Below, one piece after another: positions 1-13,300 of a stretch of DNA of 64,000 nt. The number at the start of each line of letters is the position of its first letter. The first letter of the stretch is position 1. This DNA is from Laetiporus sulphureus 93-53 (lineage: Eukaryota > Basidiomycota > Agaricomycetes > Polyporales > Laetiporaceae): assembly GCF_001632365.1 (NCBI RefSeq), contig NW_024468511.1:1564899-1628898 (forward strand). Reading direction: 5' to 3'. The notes beneath the pieces were generated by a model. It made no database searches, was not told where the DNA came from, and worked only from the letters and a program-made list of their open reading frames with translations. The position numbers and the translations under genes are program-made.

Positions 1-1937
1 ATCAGTCCCTTTAACTACCCCGTCTACCTCACACTATGCCCGCTGGTTCGTGCTCGTCGCTACAGACAGGACATCGAAGCAGAAACGCTGACGTACCACG
101 TATATAGGCTGGTGCTATCGCAGCTGGAAACACCGTAATGCTCAAGCCTTCGGAACTGTCGGAGGCCACTGCGGCTCTTCTGACCGAGCTATTGCCGAAG
201 TATCTTGACCCGGAGCTGTACCGGGTCGTCAATGGTGCTGTCCCAGAGACGACAAAGGTACGTTTGAAGTACCACGGAGCGGCTAGCAGCCGATCGTTTA
301 CACATTTGGTCAGATTCTCGAGCTTCCTTTTGATCACAGTGAGTAGTCTCCAAGCACCAAGCTTACCAGCAGTGCCTGAAAGTTGCCGCGCAGTATTGTA
401 CACCGGTAATGGCCGCGTAGCCCGGATCGTTCTAGCCGCAGCGGCCAAGCACTTGACACCAGTCACGACTGAGGTACGTCCGCTGTACTGCTTCCAGTCT
501 AGCTCAGCAGTCGCTGATTCTATCTAAGCTCGGAGGTGAGTAGACTTGCCCTATTTCAGTGGTCTCCGCAGCCGACCCGCGCATCTAGGCAAGAGTCCAT
601 GCGTCATTGACCCTCGTTGCGATATCAAGACCGCTGCAAAGAGAATCATGTGGGGCAAGCTCGTCAACGGCGGCCAGGTGCGTCGGAGCGGTCCCGAATA
701 TCTTCGTAACAAATGCTTAACTTCATCTAGCTTTGTCTCTCCCCGGACTACGTTCTCGTGCCCGATTGGTTCCAAGATAAGTTTGTCGAGGCGCTCAAAG
801 ACGCGTATGTGGGAGTTACCCTCAATCTGTATAGCCCGCCTGACACCTATTTGCAGATACCACGAGCTTCATCCTGTCGATCCCAAGGAGTCTGGCCTGG
901 TCTGTCGCATGGTCAACGAGCGCCACGCAATACGCGTCAAGAACCTCATTGACAACACCAAGGGTACGATCGTCTTCGGTGGTGAAGTAGACGTCGCGAC
1001 AAAATATGCCGCGCCCGCTCTTATCAAGAACGTCAAGGGGGATGATTCTCTCATGAGCGAGTCCGTGTTTTGCTCCTCATTGAAGCCGCGTTTGCTGACG
1101 TGCAGTTCTATCGTCGTGCAGAGAGATTTTTGGTCCTTTCTTGCCTGTGATACCTGTAAAGGACGTCGATGAGGCGATTGAATTCATTAACGAGAGGTGA
1201 GTTCTAGTGCTTCAGAGTGAGACTTGTACTGACACAGTGTCGCAGGGATCACCCTCTAAACATTTATGTCTTCTCCAACGATCCAGCCTTCAAGGCCAAG
1301 GGTACGCGTTTTCACCCCGTCAGCGCTCTCATTAAGTATTAAAGTCAGCTCGACAGTGTTCGATAACACCCAAAGTGGCACAGTTGCGGCGAATGACACT
1401 ATTCTTCACGTCATGGGTTAGTGGCAAAGGCCCATCCAGTGCTTGTTTCTGACACACTCCGCAGCGTATGGCGTTCCATTTGGCGGAGTCGGACCTAGTG
1501 GATGTGAGGTCACACCAATCCTTCACTCCGTGCTGCACTGACGAAGCTTCACCTAGCTGGCTTCACCACCGGAAAGTATTCGTTTGAAGTCTTTACGCAC
1601 CTTCGATGCCAGATGGACAACCCCAGCTGGTACGTACATTGTCCTCCCTCAATTACTCTTTCTGACGCACAGCTACCCCAGGATCGATCCGGCGCTCATG
1701 GCTGCGCGGTATACGCCGTTCAAGGTACAGCATTTCCTTCGTTCGCCCTGGAAGGCGGTGTTAATTCCCCGTAATCAGCCCAGACCGCTGGCCTTTCTCA
1801 ACATGCTCTTGCACCCTCGTTTGCCGCCTCGCAACGGCGGCAGGAGCGTCGCGCAAAAACTCAGCCTGGGCTTCATCTTGGCGCTCACCGCAGCCTTATC
1901 CGCGTACCTCGTGCATGCGGTGAAGAAGGCCGCATAG
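1..1937 (+). CDS. Class-3 (fatty) aldehyde dehydrogenase, 5' end outside window
   Basis: This gene is predicted to oxidise fatty or aromatic aldehydes to acids with NAD(P)+. The window opens inside the coding sequence (exon 1-45, next exon from 108). Joining about ten short exons gives an uninterrupted reading with ALDH3 landmarks: ISPFNYP, the MLKPSELS cofactor-binding segment, [18 protein letters not shown], and NGGQLCLSPDY with the catalytic Cys near 735. Further on come [12 protein letters not shown] (its Glu-Glu codons span an intron), FGGVGPSG and [11 protein letters not shown]. The C-terminus ends with a roughly 20-residue hydrophobic segment ([19 protein letters not shown]) before TAG at 1937. 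That matches the tail anchor of membrane fatty aldehyde dehydrogenases, so an ER or peroxisomal membrane location is inferred. Introns are 50-70 nt and canonical. No break was seen in the visible part. Confidence 0.9.
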
Positions 1938-3547
1938 AGACGGGGTCTTCCATCTTTCTTCGCGGTGCCTTATGTGATATCTGTCCTGGGTTGGAAGTCC
2001 CCGCTCGAGACCCCGTCCTTCGCGCGCTGCTGTATTTTCTTGGGATGATAGCTTACTTCGAAAGATCTCCATTAAGTTGGCGCAAGCCGTACATCATTAT
2101 TGATAAAGTCACACCTGTCAGGGTCTCAGAGCCCGGATGCAGTCCCCAGAGCTGCTACTGGAAGACCGTGTATGACATCCCGCCCGAGGCGTATGACGAG
2201 GTACGTGCTGATCGTTGATGAAGTGATGTTTGATTGTTTCGAACGTTCGGCGTCCAGGCTTTCATGGTTGCGAAGTTACGCATGCTTCTCATTTCGTAAG
2301 ACGGCTTCAGGGGTTTTCTGATGATCCTCAACTTTGCTCGGCACATTGAAGATGAGGACAATCCTTCGGTTCCGTTTCACATCCATGAGTACGTTGCTGA
2401 CATCAGCAATTGCATAAGCAATTCCTGCGCTTTCCATTGGTCGCGCGTTGTGTTCCTGCATCACAGTCTCTCTGTTACGTACCTCTCCTCCACCGGATTA
2501 CCGCTCTACGCGCAGACACTACAGCCTATATATATGGCCGCTGCGCCGCGCTCCGTCATGTAATACGTGATTGATGCGCAACACGTTGGGTAGTACCATG
2601 CACCATAAATAGTCCGATTCCGACTTCTTCAGGGTCCTCACAGTGAGCCCTGGATTGACCTTGTTGATGCGGAAGCTTAAGTTTGATGAAGGCTGCATAC
2701 AGCAATGGACAGGGTTCATTTTGAGACCTAGTACGCGGGAGAAGCCATCATAGTGTCATCAGCTGTCTGGCCCTGTGCATCTAGCTGGAAGCGAGCATGG
2801 TCCATCAAACCCTTCAGGGATGCCAGCACGACTCATCTTCACATTGCCGTGCTCCGAGTGAGCAAGGTTCTCGGAGTTTGCCTGTGACTCCTGTCATCAA
2901 CCGGCGGCTGAGTAGACGAGTGAGCTCTATTCCATCCCTTTGTTTATATGCGAGTAATATTTCGCAAGCTTGTGATACAGTGATGACTTGGAATCGCTCA
3001 GGTTGCTTCACGAGAACTAGAGCAGTACTGGTCGTGTTCAAAAGTTTGCCAACTCATCCGCTTTTAAAGCACGTGAACCGCGACGTGCAAGTTTCACGTT
3101 GTGCATCTGAAACACGGACGCCTACCACGGTTGTTCCCTCCCTCCTCTCTGCTACATTTCACGTGTACATCTTCGTTAGCTTCATCGACGCTAGCTTATT
3201 TTTTGAGTATTATATACTCGCTTGTTGAGCGACGGACGTTCACAATCAGCGGTTGATTTGCGTTCTGCCGATTCTCTGTGGGTTGCACTCAACGCCATTC
3301 ATTTCCGAAGTTGCAATGTCACACGTCCTAGCGAACATGGCATGCTCAACAACTCGTGTGAATCGGGTGCATTTCGTGTATCGAGGAGCGCTACGATCTC
3401 CTCAGCAGTGGACGATGACAAGTCTTTTGAGAATTTCTGCGGCCCGAAGAACCGCGACATCAGAGAGTAAGCAGCGATCAGGTGGTGGCCCTTCATTCCG
3501 CCGGGACTCCATCTACCAGACGCACAAATCTTTTCACGCTAACCACC
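1938..3547. other. Intergenic stretch with unidentified exon-like segments
   Basis: No recognisable gene lies here. Two plus-strand stretches look exon-like. One is at 1991-2200 and reads through a hydrophobic segment to VYDIPPEAYDE, followed by a plausible donor (gtacgtgctg) near 2201. The other is at 2321-2450 and contains FARHIEDEDNPSVPFHIHEYVADI. They cannot be joined into a convincing protein because stops intervene and no family was recognised. It may be a decayed gene or a lineage-specific one. The rest, to the beta-mannosidase start, shows only short overlapping ORFs. Confidence 0.3.
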
Positions 3548-6500
3548 ATGGCTACTCGTGTAACCCTACTCAACGACGGTTGGTATTGGAAGGAACGGAA
3601 TCCTGCCCGCGGCTCTGTACTGCAGGAGGTGCCGCGACTTCCGGGTGGTCTCCAGTCGGGAGTGCAGTGGACTGCAGCGCAGAGCTTTCCCTCTGAGGTC
3701 CATGTGGAACTTCTGAAGGCTGGTCGCATCCCTGATCCTTTCCTTGGCTTCAATGAACACAAAGTACAATGTATGTATGCTCAAGTCTTGCCGCTTCCAT
3801 GATTTACTGAAAGCTTACAGGGGTTGGCGAAAGAGAGTGGCTCTACTATTGTAGCTTCCAATGTGACTCCCGGGTGGATGGCGCAGACAATGTCCAATTG
3901 CAGTTTGAAGGCTTAGATACAATCTGCGATGTGTATCTGGTAAGTATCTGTTACCTATGTCAAAGAGATAGGTGTGTTCTATCAGTGGTTTCATCACTAT
4001 CAAAGCTATGACAGAAATCACGGTAACGATATATACCGCTATATTTCGCATTTGACCGATACATCCTGAGGCTCATGTTGCTGATGCACCGTTGCAGAAC
4101 CTTGTGAAGATATTATCTGCAGACAACATGTTCCGGACTTACGCGGTAATGGTTGCAAAGCTATAGTAGGATGACCATGTCAATGCTCATGAGTTAATGC
4201 AGGTTCCAATTGACTCGTGCTCTATGAAGCCGAAGGACAACAAGCTGCTCCTTCACTTCAAATCAACCAAATTGATTGCAAAGAAGTTAGAACAACAGTA
4301 CGGACGCGTAAGAGCAGGCTCCACAAACTTAGGTGATCCGAGTCGTGTGTATGTTCGCAAGGCACAATATGGGTGGCGGTATGAAATTACATGTCATCCT
4401 TACTAATCGATATTCCGCTGATGACATTAACCACGCAGATGGGACTGGGTGAGTACGAACAGTAAGGATCTGTGAACAGTATCGTCGAGATCTTACATGC
4501 CGTCGTACGCTAGGGACCGGAGCTCATGACATGCGGTCCATACCGACCAATCAGTCTAACTACGTATACAGTGCGAATCTCAGAGGTTCATACGCGGGCT
4601 ACTGTGTCGCAAGCTCCAGTTCTTTCACTTGACTTCGAGTCGATATCAAACTGACCGGTCGAGTGACTGCTGCTTCTACCGTAAACCTGGTGTTGAGGGA
4701 CTGCACCAGTAGTGTCAAGGGCTTGCTTGCAGATCGCATACTCGGAGGAGACAACTTTGAACGGGGCAATTTGATTGATTGGGACTTGGACGGTGTGGTA
4801 CAGCTCTGGTGGCCCGTTGGGTACGGGAAACAGAGCTTGTACGCGTTGGATATAGCTCTGATGTCTGAAGTCAGTGACACCCATATATGTTGACGTCTGA
4901 CGTACTGATCGTCCCATTCAGGATTCCATCGTTCTCGACCAACACTCGAAGCTCATCGGATTCCGTCGAATACAACTCGTACAAGAGCCCTTGTTAGAGC
5001 CAGATCAGCACGGTGGAGGCACAACGTTCTTATTTGAGGTCAACGGCATCCGAATGTTCATGGGAGGTGCGGTGTGTGTCATACTCCCTGTAGATGACCG
5101 ACTCATCCAGATCTTCAGGGTCAAATTGGATCCCTGCGCACAACTTCTTGACAGAGGTCACGCCGGAGCGATATCGTGCCTGGCTGACACTTCTACGAGA
5201 TGGAAACCAGAACATGGTCAGATTGTGGGGCGGCGGTGTCTATGAACCTGATGTGTTTTACGACACCTGTGATGGTAAGTCTTCTGCAGGACGTCTATTG
5301 GCTTCATTGAACTTATTAACCCATTTTGGAATGCAGAGTTGGGCATTCTGGTCTGGCAAGACTTCCAGTTCGCTTGCGGTGTCTATCCGGCAAACGAGAG
5401 GTTCGTTCAAAGTGTAAAGGCGGAGGCGGAGGACAACGTCAAGCGATTGAGGCACCACCCATCCTTGGCTCTATTCTGCGGTAACAATGAAGGTGAGATC
5501 GTTCTTGTATACTAAAGTGATGAGACTGAGCTCGATGCGATCACACAGACTACCAGCAGATTTTGCAATGGGGAGGTCGGTAGGACTGTATTCGCGTTGG
5601 ATATTCGCGTCGAACATATTTCAATTGACTTTACCCGAAGGCATTACGGAGCTCCCAGCTCGCGTCGTTTATGAAAAGGTGCTACCATCCATTGTAGCTG
5701 ATCTCACCGATCCCACTATACCGTACCATCCTGGATCGCCCTATGGCGGGATGGGATGGGATACCGCCGACCCTACCGTGGGCGATATCCACCAGTGAGA
5801 TGTATGGGCAGGGAAGGAGCGCCCTTGGCAAGAGTATGGTAGCATGGGTGGACGGTTTGTGAGGTACGGTTGCTACCATAGGTATTTTGCATGCACTGAT
5901 GTGAGTGCAAGTGAATTTGGCATCCCAGCGTTGCCAGACATCCAAACGATTGACTACTGGCTTGGCGGCAACACGAAAGAACGGTGGGCACAGTCGAAGC
6001 TCATGTCGCAGCACAATCGAGCAGGAAATCATGAGCGGCGGTTTGCCATCGTGATGAACGAGAACTTCCGGCTCACGAGCGATCTTGAAACGTAAGTGTA
6101 TTTCGCACATGTAGTCAGGTGGATCCTTACATCTGCGATCGTTCACAGATATGTTTACAATACGCAACTCATGCAGAGCGAGGCCATCAGCTTGGCCTAT
6201 AGGATGTGGAGGCGAGAGTGGCGTGGCCGTGGAAAGGAATATGCATGCTGATGTTCTCCTGATCGATATTTGAAGGCTTACTGACAGAGATTGGCAGACA
6301 TCTGGTGCTTTGGTGTGGCAGCTGAACGATTGTTGGCCGATTACCTCTTGGGCCATAATGGACTTTTTCGTGTGTGACTATACTATCGCTCTGAGTGCTT
6401 GGAATTGGCTCAACGTTATGGCATTGCTCCTCCAGCTCCGGCCGAAGATGGCTTATTACACGATTGCCCGCGAGCTTGCTCCTATCACAGTTGGGATCAC

Positions 6501-7252
6501 TCGTCATGCGAGTCCGAAATGTGTTTTCACGTCTTGCATGATTATTGAAACACTGTTCCCTTTTTGATTTACTGCAGGTCAACAAAAACAAAAAGAATGA
6601 TCGTCCCAAACAGGTCAGTGCTCGTGTCATACACGCATGATCTAGAGATCGCTTATACACTTCAAATGTACAGTTCTATGAGTTCGGTGCATTTCAGTCC
6701 ATTGATGCAAGAATCGAAGTCTGGGGAGCAAATAGCCTGATGGAACCTCGCACGTTGACTTTCGTACTCCATTGCATTGACCTCAACTCCGATTGGGCAA
6801 ACGAGCAACGTTTCTCGATGACTCTCCTGCCAAATCAATCCACCGAGATCCTGTCAATTCCCTGTCCAAGCCCACCGAAAGTCAATTCTGACTATCCCTC
6901 AATGAACACATCCTTTTCCGTCGTCGTTGCTGCGCGCTTGGCTGACATGCAGACCGGGGAAGTCGTTGCACGATATGCAGACTGGCCCCAGCCGTACCGC
7001 TTTGTCGATGCTCCCGACCCTGGCCTCCGCGTCCACCTTGATGGAGAACGATTGAAAGTATCAGTCACGAGGCCCGTTAAAGGGCTGTTCTTTTCCGCGA
7101 CTGGCGGAGATACGCAGCGTGAGGTCAAATGGAGCGATAATGCGCTCGACGTCATTCCTGGTGACCCACAGATGGTCATTGCGAGCGGGATCAGTGGTAG
7201 GAAGAAACTAACGATGGCACATTTTGGTCAAGAGATCGTGACAACAGTGTGA
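3548..7252 (+). pseudogene. GH2 beta-mannosidase with a frameshift and an in-frame stop
   Basis: The family hydrolyses terminal beta-1,4-mannose residues of mannooligosaccharides. Exon 1 starts MATRVTLLNDGWYWKERN at 3548. Exons at 3821-3939, 4098-4145, 4203-4378 and a 10-nt exon at 4439-4448 join in frame. Family landmarks follow: GWRWDWGPELMTCGPYRP, MFMGGSNWIPA, NMVRLWGGGVYE, FCGNNED with the acid/base Glu at 5489-5491, and SEFGIPAL with the nucleophile Glu at 5913-5915. The C-terminal beta-domain runs to TGA at 7250-7252. There are two defects. The exon from 4514 is out of phase with its continuation at 4640-4893, so one base appears missing near 4630. The HQWDVW segment also reads HQ-stop-DVW (TGA 5796-5798). 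Donors at 6243 and 6508 are GC rather than GT. Both catalytic residues survive, so the decay is recent, or the errors are in the assembly. No signal peptide is evident. Confidence 0.85.
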
Positions 7253-7686
7253 CAGAGTTGCGGTCATGTTTCCATGATAGAATGCGGAAAAATACCTGTT
7301 GGGCTGCATGTACAATGTACATCATCTATGTCGCCACTTCATTATTCGCAAATCAGTAGGATTTTCAGCATACAGCGGACAAGGCTACGCTCGAGTGCCC
7401 GTGGCCCTAAACATCGTGCCATCCTCTTAAATGCAAGAGAGGCTAGCTTTCTGCCGCAGGCTGAGCGCTGAGCATTCGCGACTGTGGGTCAGACAAGGAT
7501 ATCCGAAGCGTTGCCGCGGAGGTTTGAAGGAATTGTCTCGTCTGCCCACGGGAGACTAGACTGTGGCTGAGACGGGCGCTTCTGAGCCTTGAGGGTGCCT
7601 AGTACTTTGAACGTTCAAACGTTCAAGTCCTGAATCAACTTGCACACGGCTTCCATCCCTATACCGTCTGCGTATATACCTGCTAC
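7253..7686. other. Intergenic, short palindromic repeat
   Basis: There is no gene between the beta-mannosidase and the M16 peptidase. Near 7608-7626 lies a tandem palindromic word, GAACGTTCAAACGTTCAAG, in which AACGTTCAA occurs twice about 60 bp upstream of the M16 start. It could be a factor-binding site, but nothing in the sequence proves this. Confidence 0.35.
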
Positions 7687-10600
7687 ATGCCTCCTACGGT
7701 GCAATGGACTACTGTGCGTGCGGTGCACGAAATGCCGTCGTATTCGGTCTTCACCGGCAGCGACATAGAAAAGGGAGATCTCGACGATAGAGATTACAGG
7801 CTCATGCGACTTGAGAACGGGTTACACGTAATACTAGTACACGATGCGTCTTCGGACAAAGCAGCTGCTTCCTTGACCGTCCAAGTCGGTGCAATGCATG
7901 ACCCGGAAAGCTGGCCTGGGTCCCATGGGGCAGACAGTTCTTCAGAGGCTGGTGATCAATCAAAGCGATCGTTTGTATCTTAGGAAGACGCCCAGGGAAT
8001 GGCTCACTTCTGTGAACACATGATTTCAAAGGTGACATGAACTTTATGGAATTCGTTACAAGACTGCTGGACTAACGATTTGGAAATTCAGGGCTCAGAA
8101 GTGTTCCGCGAGGAGAACGATTTCCTATCTGTGTGTGTCACCAATTCCGGAATCCGTTACTGTATCTCTGATTGTATCATCATGTACATCAGTTCATCTC
8201 AACCAATGGTGGAATCCGCAACGCCGCGACTGCTCCGTCGCACACCTACTACTGGTTCTCGGTTGGTTCGGCGTTTCTAGCCGGTGGTCTCGCACGCACT
8301 GCGACTTTCTTTCACTCTCCACTCTTCACCGAGTCTCTCACAAAGAGAGAGATCAACGCAGTAGACTCAGAATACCGAAGAAACGTACAAAACGATACAC
8401 GGCGGGTTTACCACATTACGAAAATCCTTAGCTTGCCTGGTCATCCATACGCACATTTTAGCACAGGTAATGTCGACAGCATAACAGAAAGAGCGAGAGC
8501 TTCCCGTCACACTAGTAACAACACAACTGGGGAGTCCACCGACGACACTCGAATATGGAAAGAGACTCGCAGGGAACTCGTTGGATGGTGGGAACAACAC
8601 TATTGCGCAGGCCGCATGACTCTTGCTGTGCTCGGAAGAGGTGAGACCCTACTGCGCAGCCATTCTTCCACTTGCCCCATTAGTCTCACCTCGTCGGCAT
8701 CAGAGTCGCTGGACGAATTGGCAAGAATGGTTGTTCCGCTCTTTTCTCTGATTCAAAACAGGGGATTGGAACCACGGCCCATGATCATACAGCCCTTATG
8801 GGGCTCATCAGAAATGGGGGTAACTATTATCTGTACATTGTTCCGGGACATTGTATTCACGTAAAGTCGTTGCAGTCCATCATTTTTATCAAGACCGTCA
8901 AGGATTACTACGGGTTTTCTCTCACATTCCTCATCCCTGATCAGCGCCCGCACTACAAGGTCCAACCTGCTGCAGTAGTCACTCATTTTCTCGGACACGA
9001 AGGGCCCGGAAGTGTCTGCGCATACTTGAAACGCAAAGCATGGATCTTTAGCCTTACCGCTTCTCTAAACAGCCGAAACTCTAGCGTGCAGTACCTGAAG
9101 GTGGAAGGGAGACTGACTAAGGATGGATACGGTAATTTCAATTTAGAAATATGTTTGAAGACTTTGCTGACGATATATTACCCTACAGCGCACTATGGAG
9201 ACGTACTCCTTGCAATCTACGGCTATTTAAATATGCTTCGCTCCTCGCCTCTCGACGAATACCACTTCAAGGAGATCAGTTCCATGTCGAAGATCAGGTT
9301 TCGCTTCCAGGAGAAGAGCCAACCTCACACATACGTGAATTGGCTGTCATACCAATTGTCAGAGGAGTATCCGCCTGAGTTGATTCTGAGCGGGGATTCC
9401 ATAATACGCGAGTGGGATGAAGTATTAGTGCGCAAGACGCTGGAAGTGCTGAGGCCCGAGAACGGCCGCGTGACGCTGGAGGCCCGCGAACATGCCGAGG
9501 AAATCATTGGCAAAGACGCGCAGTGGTGTACAGAGAAATGGTATGGCACGCGGTACTGCGTCCAGAGAATTGATTCTTCTCTGATGGATAAGGTCAGTTC
9601 TGATCCGAACATTCACATGAAATCACCGTGCTCACATGGCAACGGACAGGCTCAACAACCGAATGAGAATCTGGAACTGTTCTTGCCGCGTCCGAATCCG
9701 TACGTCCCCGCGGACCTCAATGTCGAGAGGAAAGATGTATCAGAGGTGAGTCGGTTCTCCTTGCCGTCGGTAAATTGTACAACACCGACATGCGCGTCTC
9801 TCAGCCTGCGAAGATGCCCGTGTGTATTCATCGCACGAATATCTCCACATTGTGGCATAAACGAGACGATCAATTCTGGGTACCCAAGGCATTTGTTAGG
9901 GTTGCCATCAAAAGGTACCGAGACCATACGTTCACACACTCTTGCTAATGGCCGTGGAAAAAGCCCTCTAGCTTATGCAACTCCAAGGAGTGCAGTCATG
10001 TCTCGGTCAGTCGGGGTCCTGTCTCTATGAGACTCAATGGATCTATAGCGCATCTACAGGCTCATTGCGGACCTCGTTGAAGATGCCCTATCCGAAGTTG
10101 CTTACGACGCCGAGCTCGCTGGTTTAGCATACTCAGTCTCCAATAACCGGAAGGGTTTTCTAATATCTGCAAGCGGATTTAACGATAAGCTGCCTGCGCT
10201 ACTTATGACAGTGTTGCATACGTTGAAGGACTTGGCAGTAGACCCGGTGAGGCTGAAAGTGGTTGCGGAACAGGTCAGCGTTGGAAGACGTTTCATGTGC
10301 ATCATCTCTTCACGTCTGCTGCCAATTAGGTAGAACGCGGATATCGGAACTTCTACTTGGGACAGCCGTCGAATTTATCCGAGGAATTCGCCGCATGGTC
10401 GTTGATGCCTACGGTATGGACACCAATGGACAGGCTTGATGAGCTGAGATGTATGTTTCGAGACTCTCTTGCGATCAGTATGACTCATACGCTTCCTTGG
10501 CAGTCATACGGGCAGAGGAGGTGCAGTTCTACAAGGATGAACTGATGGCTAAGGTGCAGATAGAGATGTTGGTGAACGGGAACTACTCTCAGCAGGTGCG

Positions 10601-11659
10601 TCACATTCACGTGCAAGCATTTGTCAATAACGCGCAAGCCGGATCTAGCAAGTGACGGGCATTATGAAGCGCGTGGAAGAGTGCATCTCACCTCGCCCCC
10701 TTCTACCGATGGAGCTCTCCCAAGAGCGATCACTCATATTACCTGAGGGTTAGCATATCCCTGAAATGATGAGCAACCCGCACGAAGTGAGGTAGATAAC
10801 CACAGGTTCGAATTTCGTTCTACGCAAAGTGCACAGCAATCTACAGGAGGAAAACAGTAGCCTTTCTTACTATTGTCAATTCGGCGAAGTTGGCGGCGAT
10901 GCGCTTCGCCCTGTCCTTCTGTTCATTGCACACATCATCAAGGAACCCACGCATTCTCAGCTGAGAACCCGTGAACAATTGGGGTAAGTCATTGACGCGG
11001 GTCCGCATGAACGCTCGTCAAACGTCCCTCAGGTACGTCGTGGCCAGCTCCTCCTGGACCGTCGCCAGTTCGATGGGCCTTGGGATCAAAGTCCAGAGCA
11101 CCCGAGCGCCGTGGGATGTCGAGGAACGTGTGAACTCATTCCTTGACAGTTATCGTGATGTTTTAGCTGGAATGTCACCAAACGAATTCGAGTTGCAGAA
11201 AGAGGGACTTGTCGTGAAAATGATGGAGAAAGTCAAGAATCTTGCCGAAGAGACAAGCCGTTTTTGGAACCACATTAGTTCGGGATATTATGATTTCTTA
11301 CGACGTATGCATCATTGTTGTCCTCCCGTTACATTGCGCGCCCATCACTGATTGCCGCCTTACCAGACGAGAAAGATGCCAATGCTGTCCGTGTGTTACG
11401 GATTGATGACGTGCTGGCGGCTTATGACCAGTTCATCCGACCGTCAACGGATCCGTGTACAAGAAAGAAGCTATCGGTACATCTCCTTTCTGAACAGTTG
11501 AAGTCCGAAGAGCCCCAAATCTCTCCGAAGGTTTCGCTTCTTACGGACAGTGCGTTATGGACGTTCAAGGCCAAGTTGACATGCTATCCCGCGGCCGTTC
11601 CTGTCGGGTTGCAGCTGGATTCTGATGGCGTGCCGATGCGGGAGAAGGCCATGCTGTAG
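7687..11659 (+). CDS. M16 metallopeptidase, insulysin / Ste23-like
   Basis: This is a zinc metallopeptidase of the insulin-degrading enzyme family, whose yeast relative Ste23 processes a-factor pheromone. The start is MPPTVQWTTVRAVHEM at 7687. The active site is the inverted zinc motif HFCEH (exon ending near 8030, AQGMAHFCEHMISK), with the third ligand in REINAVDSEYRRN further on. The middle domain has THFLGHEGPGSVCAYLKRKAW, typical of the family. The second half contains SRLIADLVEDALSEV, RTREQLGYVVASSSW (split by the intron from about 10983) and a C-terminus ending REKAML before TAG at 11657-11659. One splice junction is troublesome. VGAMHDP must join EDAQGMAHFCEH across an intron ending in TTAG near 7981, but the expected donor reads GAAAGC instead of a GT. 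Either the gene uses an alternative donor that drops about seven residues, or this donor is mutated. The other introns look ordinary. Confidence 0.85.
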
Positions 11660-13300
11660 ATCCCGTAGTTATGGTGTTCTTTGTCACGCTTAATCCTGGG
11701 CTGCGTCGGGCGTCTGCGGAGTTTGAATGGAACAAAGCGCGGTGATGCGCGCCTGTGCGATTACTTTGCTCCCGCCATGCAAATCTTATGCCGCGCAAGA
11801 CGAGACATCTGAGCCTAACTCGACACTACGGAACACCTTGTTCGACTGGCATTGAAACTGCTACTGCTGTCTTTTGTAAGTGTGCTCTGTTGTTCTGACA
11901 ATCCTCATTTTGCCTAGCATCATCAGTAGCTCAGCCGCTTAAAGAATGTTCCCCTCCTGGTGTGTACTGCCACTTTGACGTATGAGATCATTATAGATTT
12001 GCATATGTTTTACGATGCTTTGCGTCCAAGCGATGAGCATTTCACACGTTCTGATCGCTGTGTCTGGTCACCTTCTTGTCGCGACAATGTAGGACAAAGT
12101 CGTACGGCATGACAGTGGTACTCGAGGAAATATGCAAGCCATGAACTACCTTCTATGCTGCAGACCTAGTGAGTGGTGAGGAAGATTCTCGGATATCATG
12201 ACACAGTCTTCCGCGTTGCATTCCACAGCTGACGAACTCGGTGACGGCAATGATTGCATACGGAAGGCGACGCGTCTTTCTGGCACGCTGGCATGCTGAT
12301 GAACTGCTCACATGTCTCGGGTAGAAACAGCATATCCAAGCGACGCACAAGCACACGTCAAAATTGCTGCCAGCAATGGATGTGTGATGGTATCACGGGT
12401 CGGTTGCCACAGATTACAGTACGGGGATCTTGTACGGTGAGAACGGACAGTATCTCAGCAACCACGACTGATAGGGCCCTGAAGGAGATCTCCGCAGATA
12501 CAGTTATTTAGCGGATAGTGCCTGCTTGGGTGAATTACACATGTCTACGGCACTGCGTCTTGTTTTGGAATTTCTGATTTGAGACAGTCCTAGCATCTGC
12601 ACATCTCAACGAATGTCATTCGACGACTCGCAAAAGGTCGAGGTGCCGACCGAATCGCACAATACTTCGCCTCTGTGGGGAGCTGGACGACACTCCCCCA
12701 GATTCGCCGTTTGCCGTTTGAGGCCTGAGGGTTCACATTGCATCCGCGGGGATTCCTCAGGGCGTAAATTGTCATCGGACTCTTGTGGAAATGATCGGTC
12801 TTTTGTTCGGGTGAGGCGTGGTGTGTCTGGAACCCAGCCCACGTTCTTGTTTGCATCTCGGTGAAATAGATCCGTTAACTTGCAAAAAAGGCAGCATGCT
12901 GCTAAGCTTCTTGCATCAAGGCAGAGTACGCTGTGCACAAATCTTGTGTAGGAGATAGATCAAGATGAGATCGCTTTGATGCTCAATCAGCTGCCACGAG
13001 GCCTCCATCGTCCCAGGAGCCTTGCTATGAATTTATGGGGTCAAAGCAATCACACAAATTGCCTCACGCAATGTGTATAAGAGATCGCTGTCTCATCGTC
13101 TACTCCCTCAGCGAAATCCCCTAGTGCGATTCTCCCTTACTCAAGCCCCGCGTCAAGTGGCTGCGTCTTCACACTTGCGACCAGACAACCTCATCGTACA
13201 AACTGGTCTCTCCTACTTTACTTGGTATGTTCCCATTCACAGCATGCACGAATTCGCGCTCACCGTGGGCCCTGCATGTTAGGATCCCTTTAAAACAGAA
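11660..13300. other. Intergenic, nothing recognised
   Basis: These 1.6 kb between the M16 peptidase and the terpene cyclase hold only short, mutually overlapping ORFs on both strands with no family signature. No RNA gene or repeat was recognised. Confidence 0.4.
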
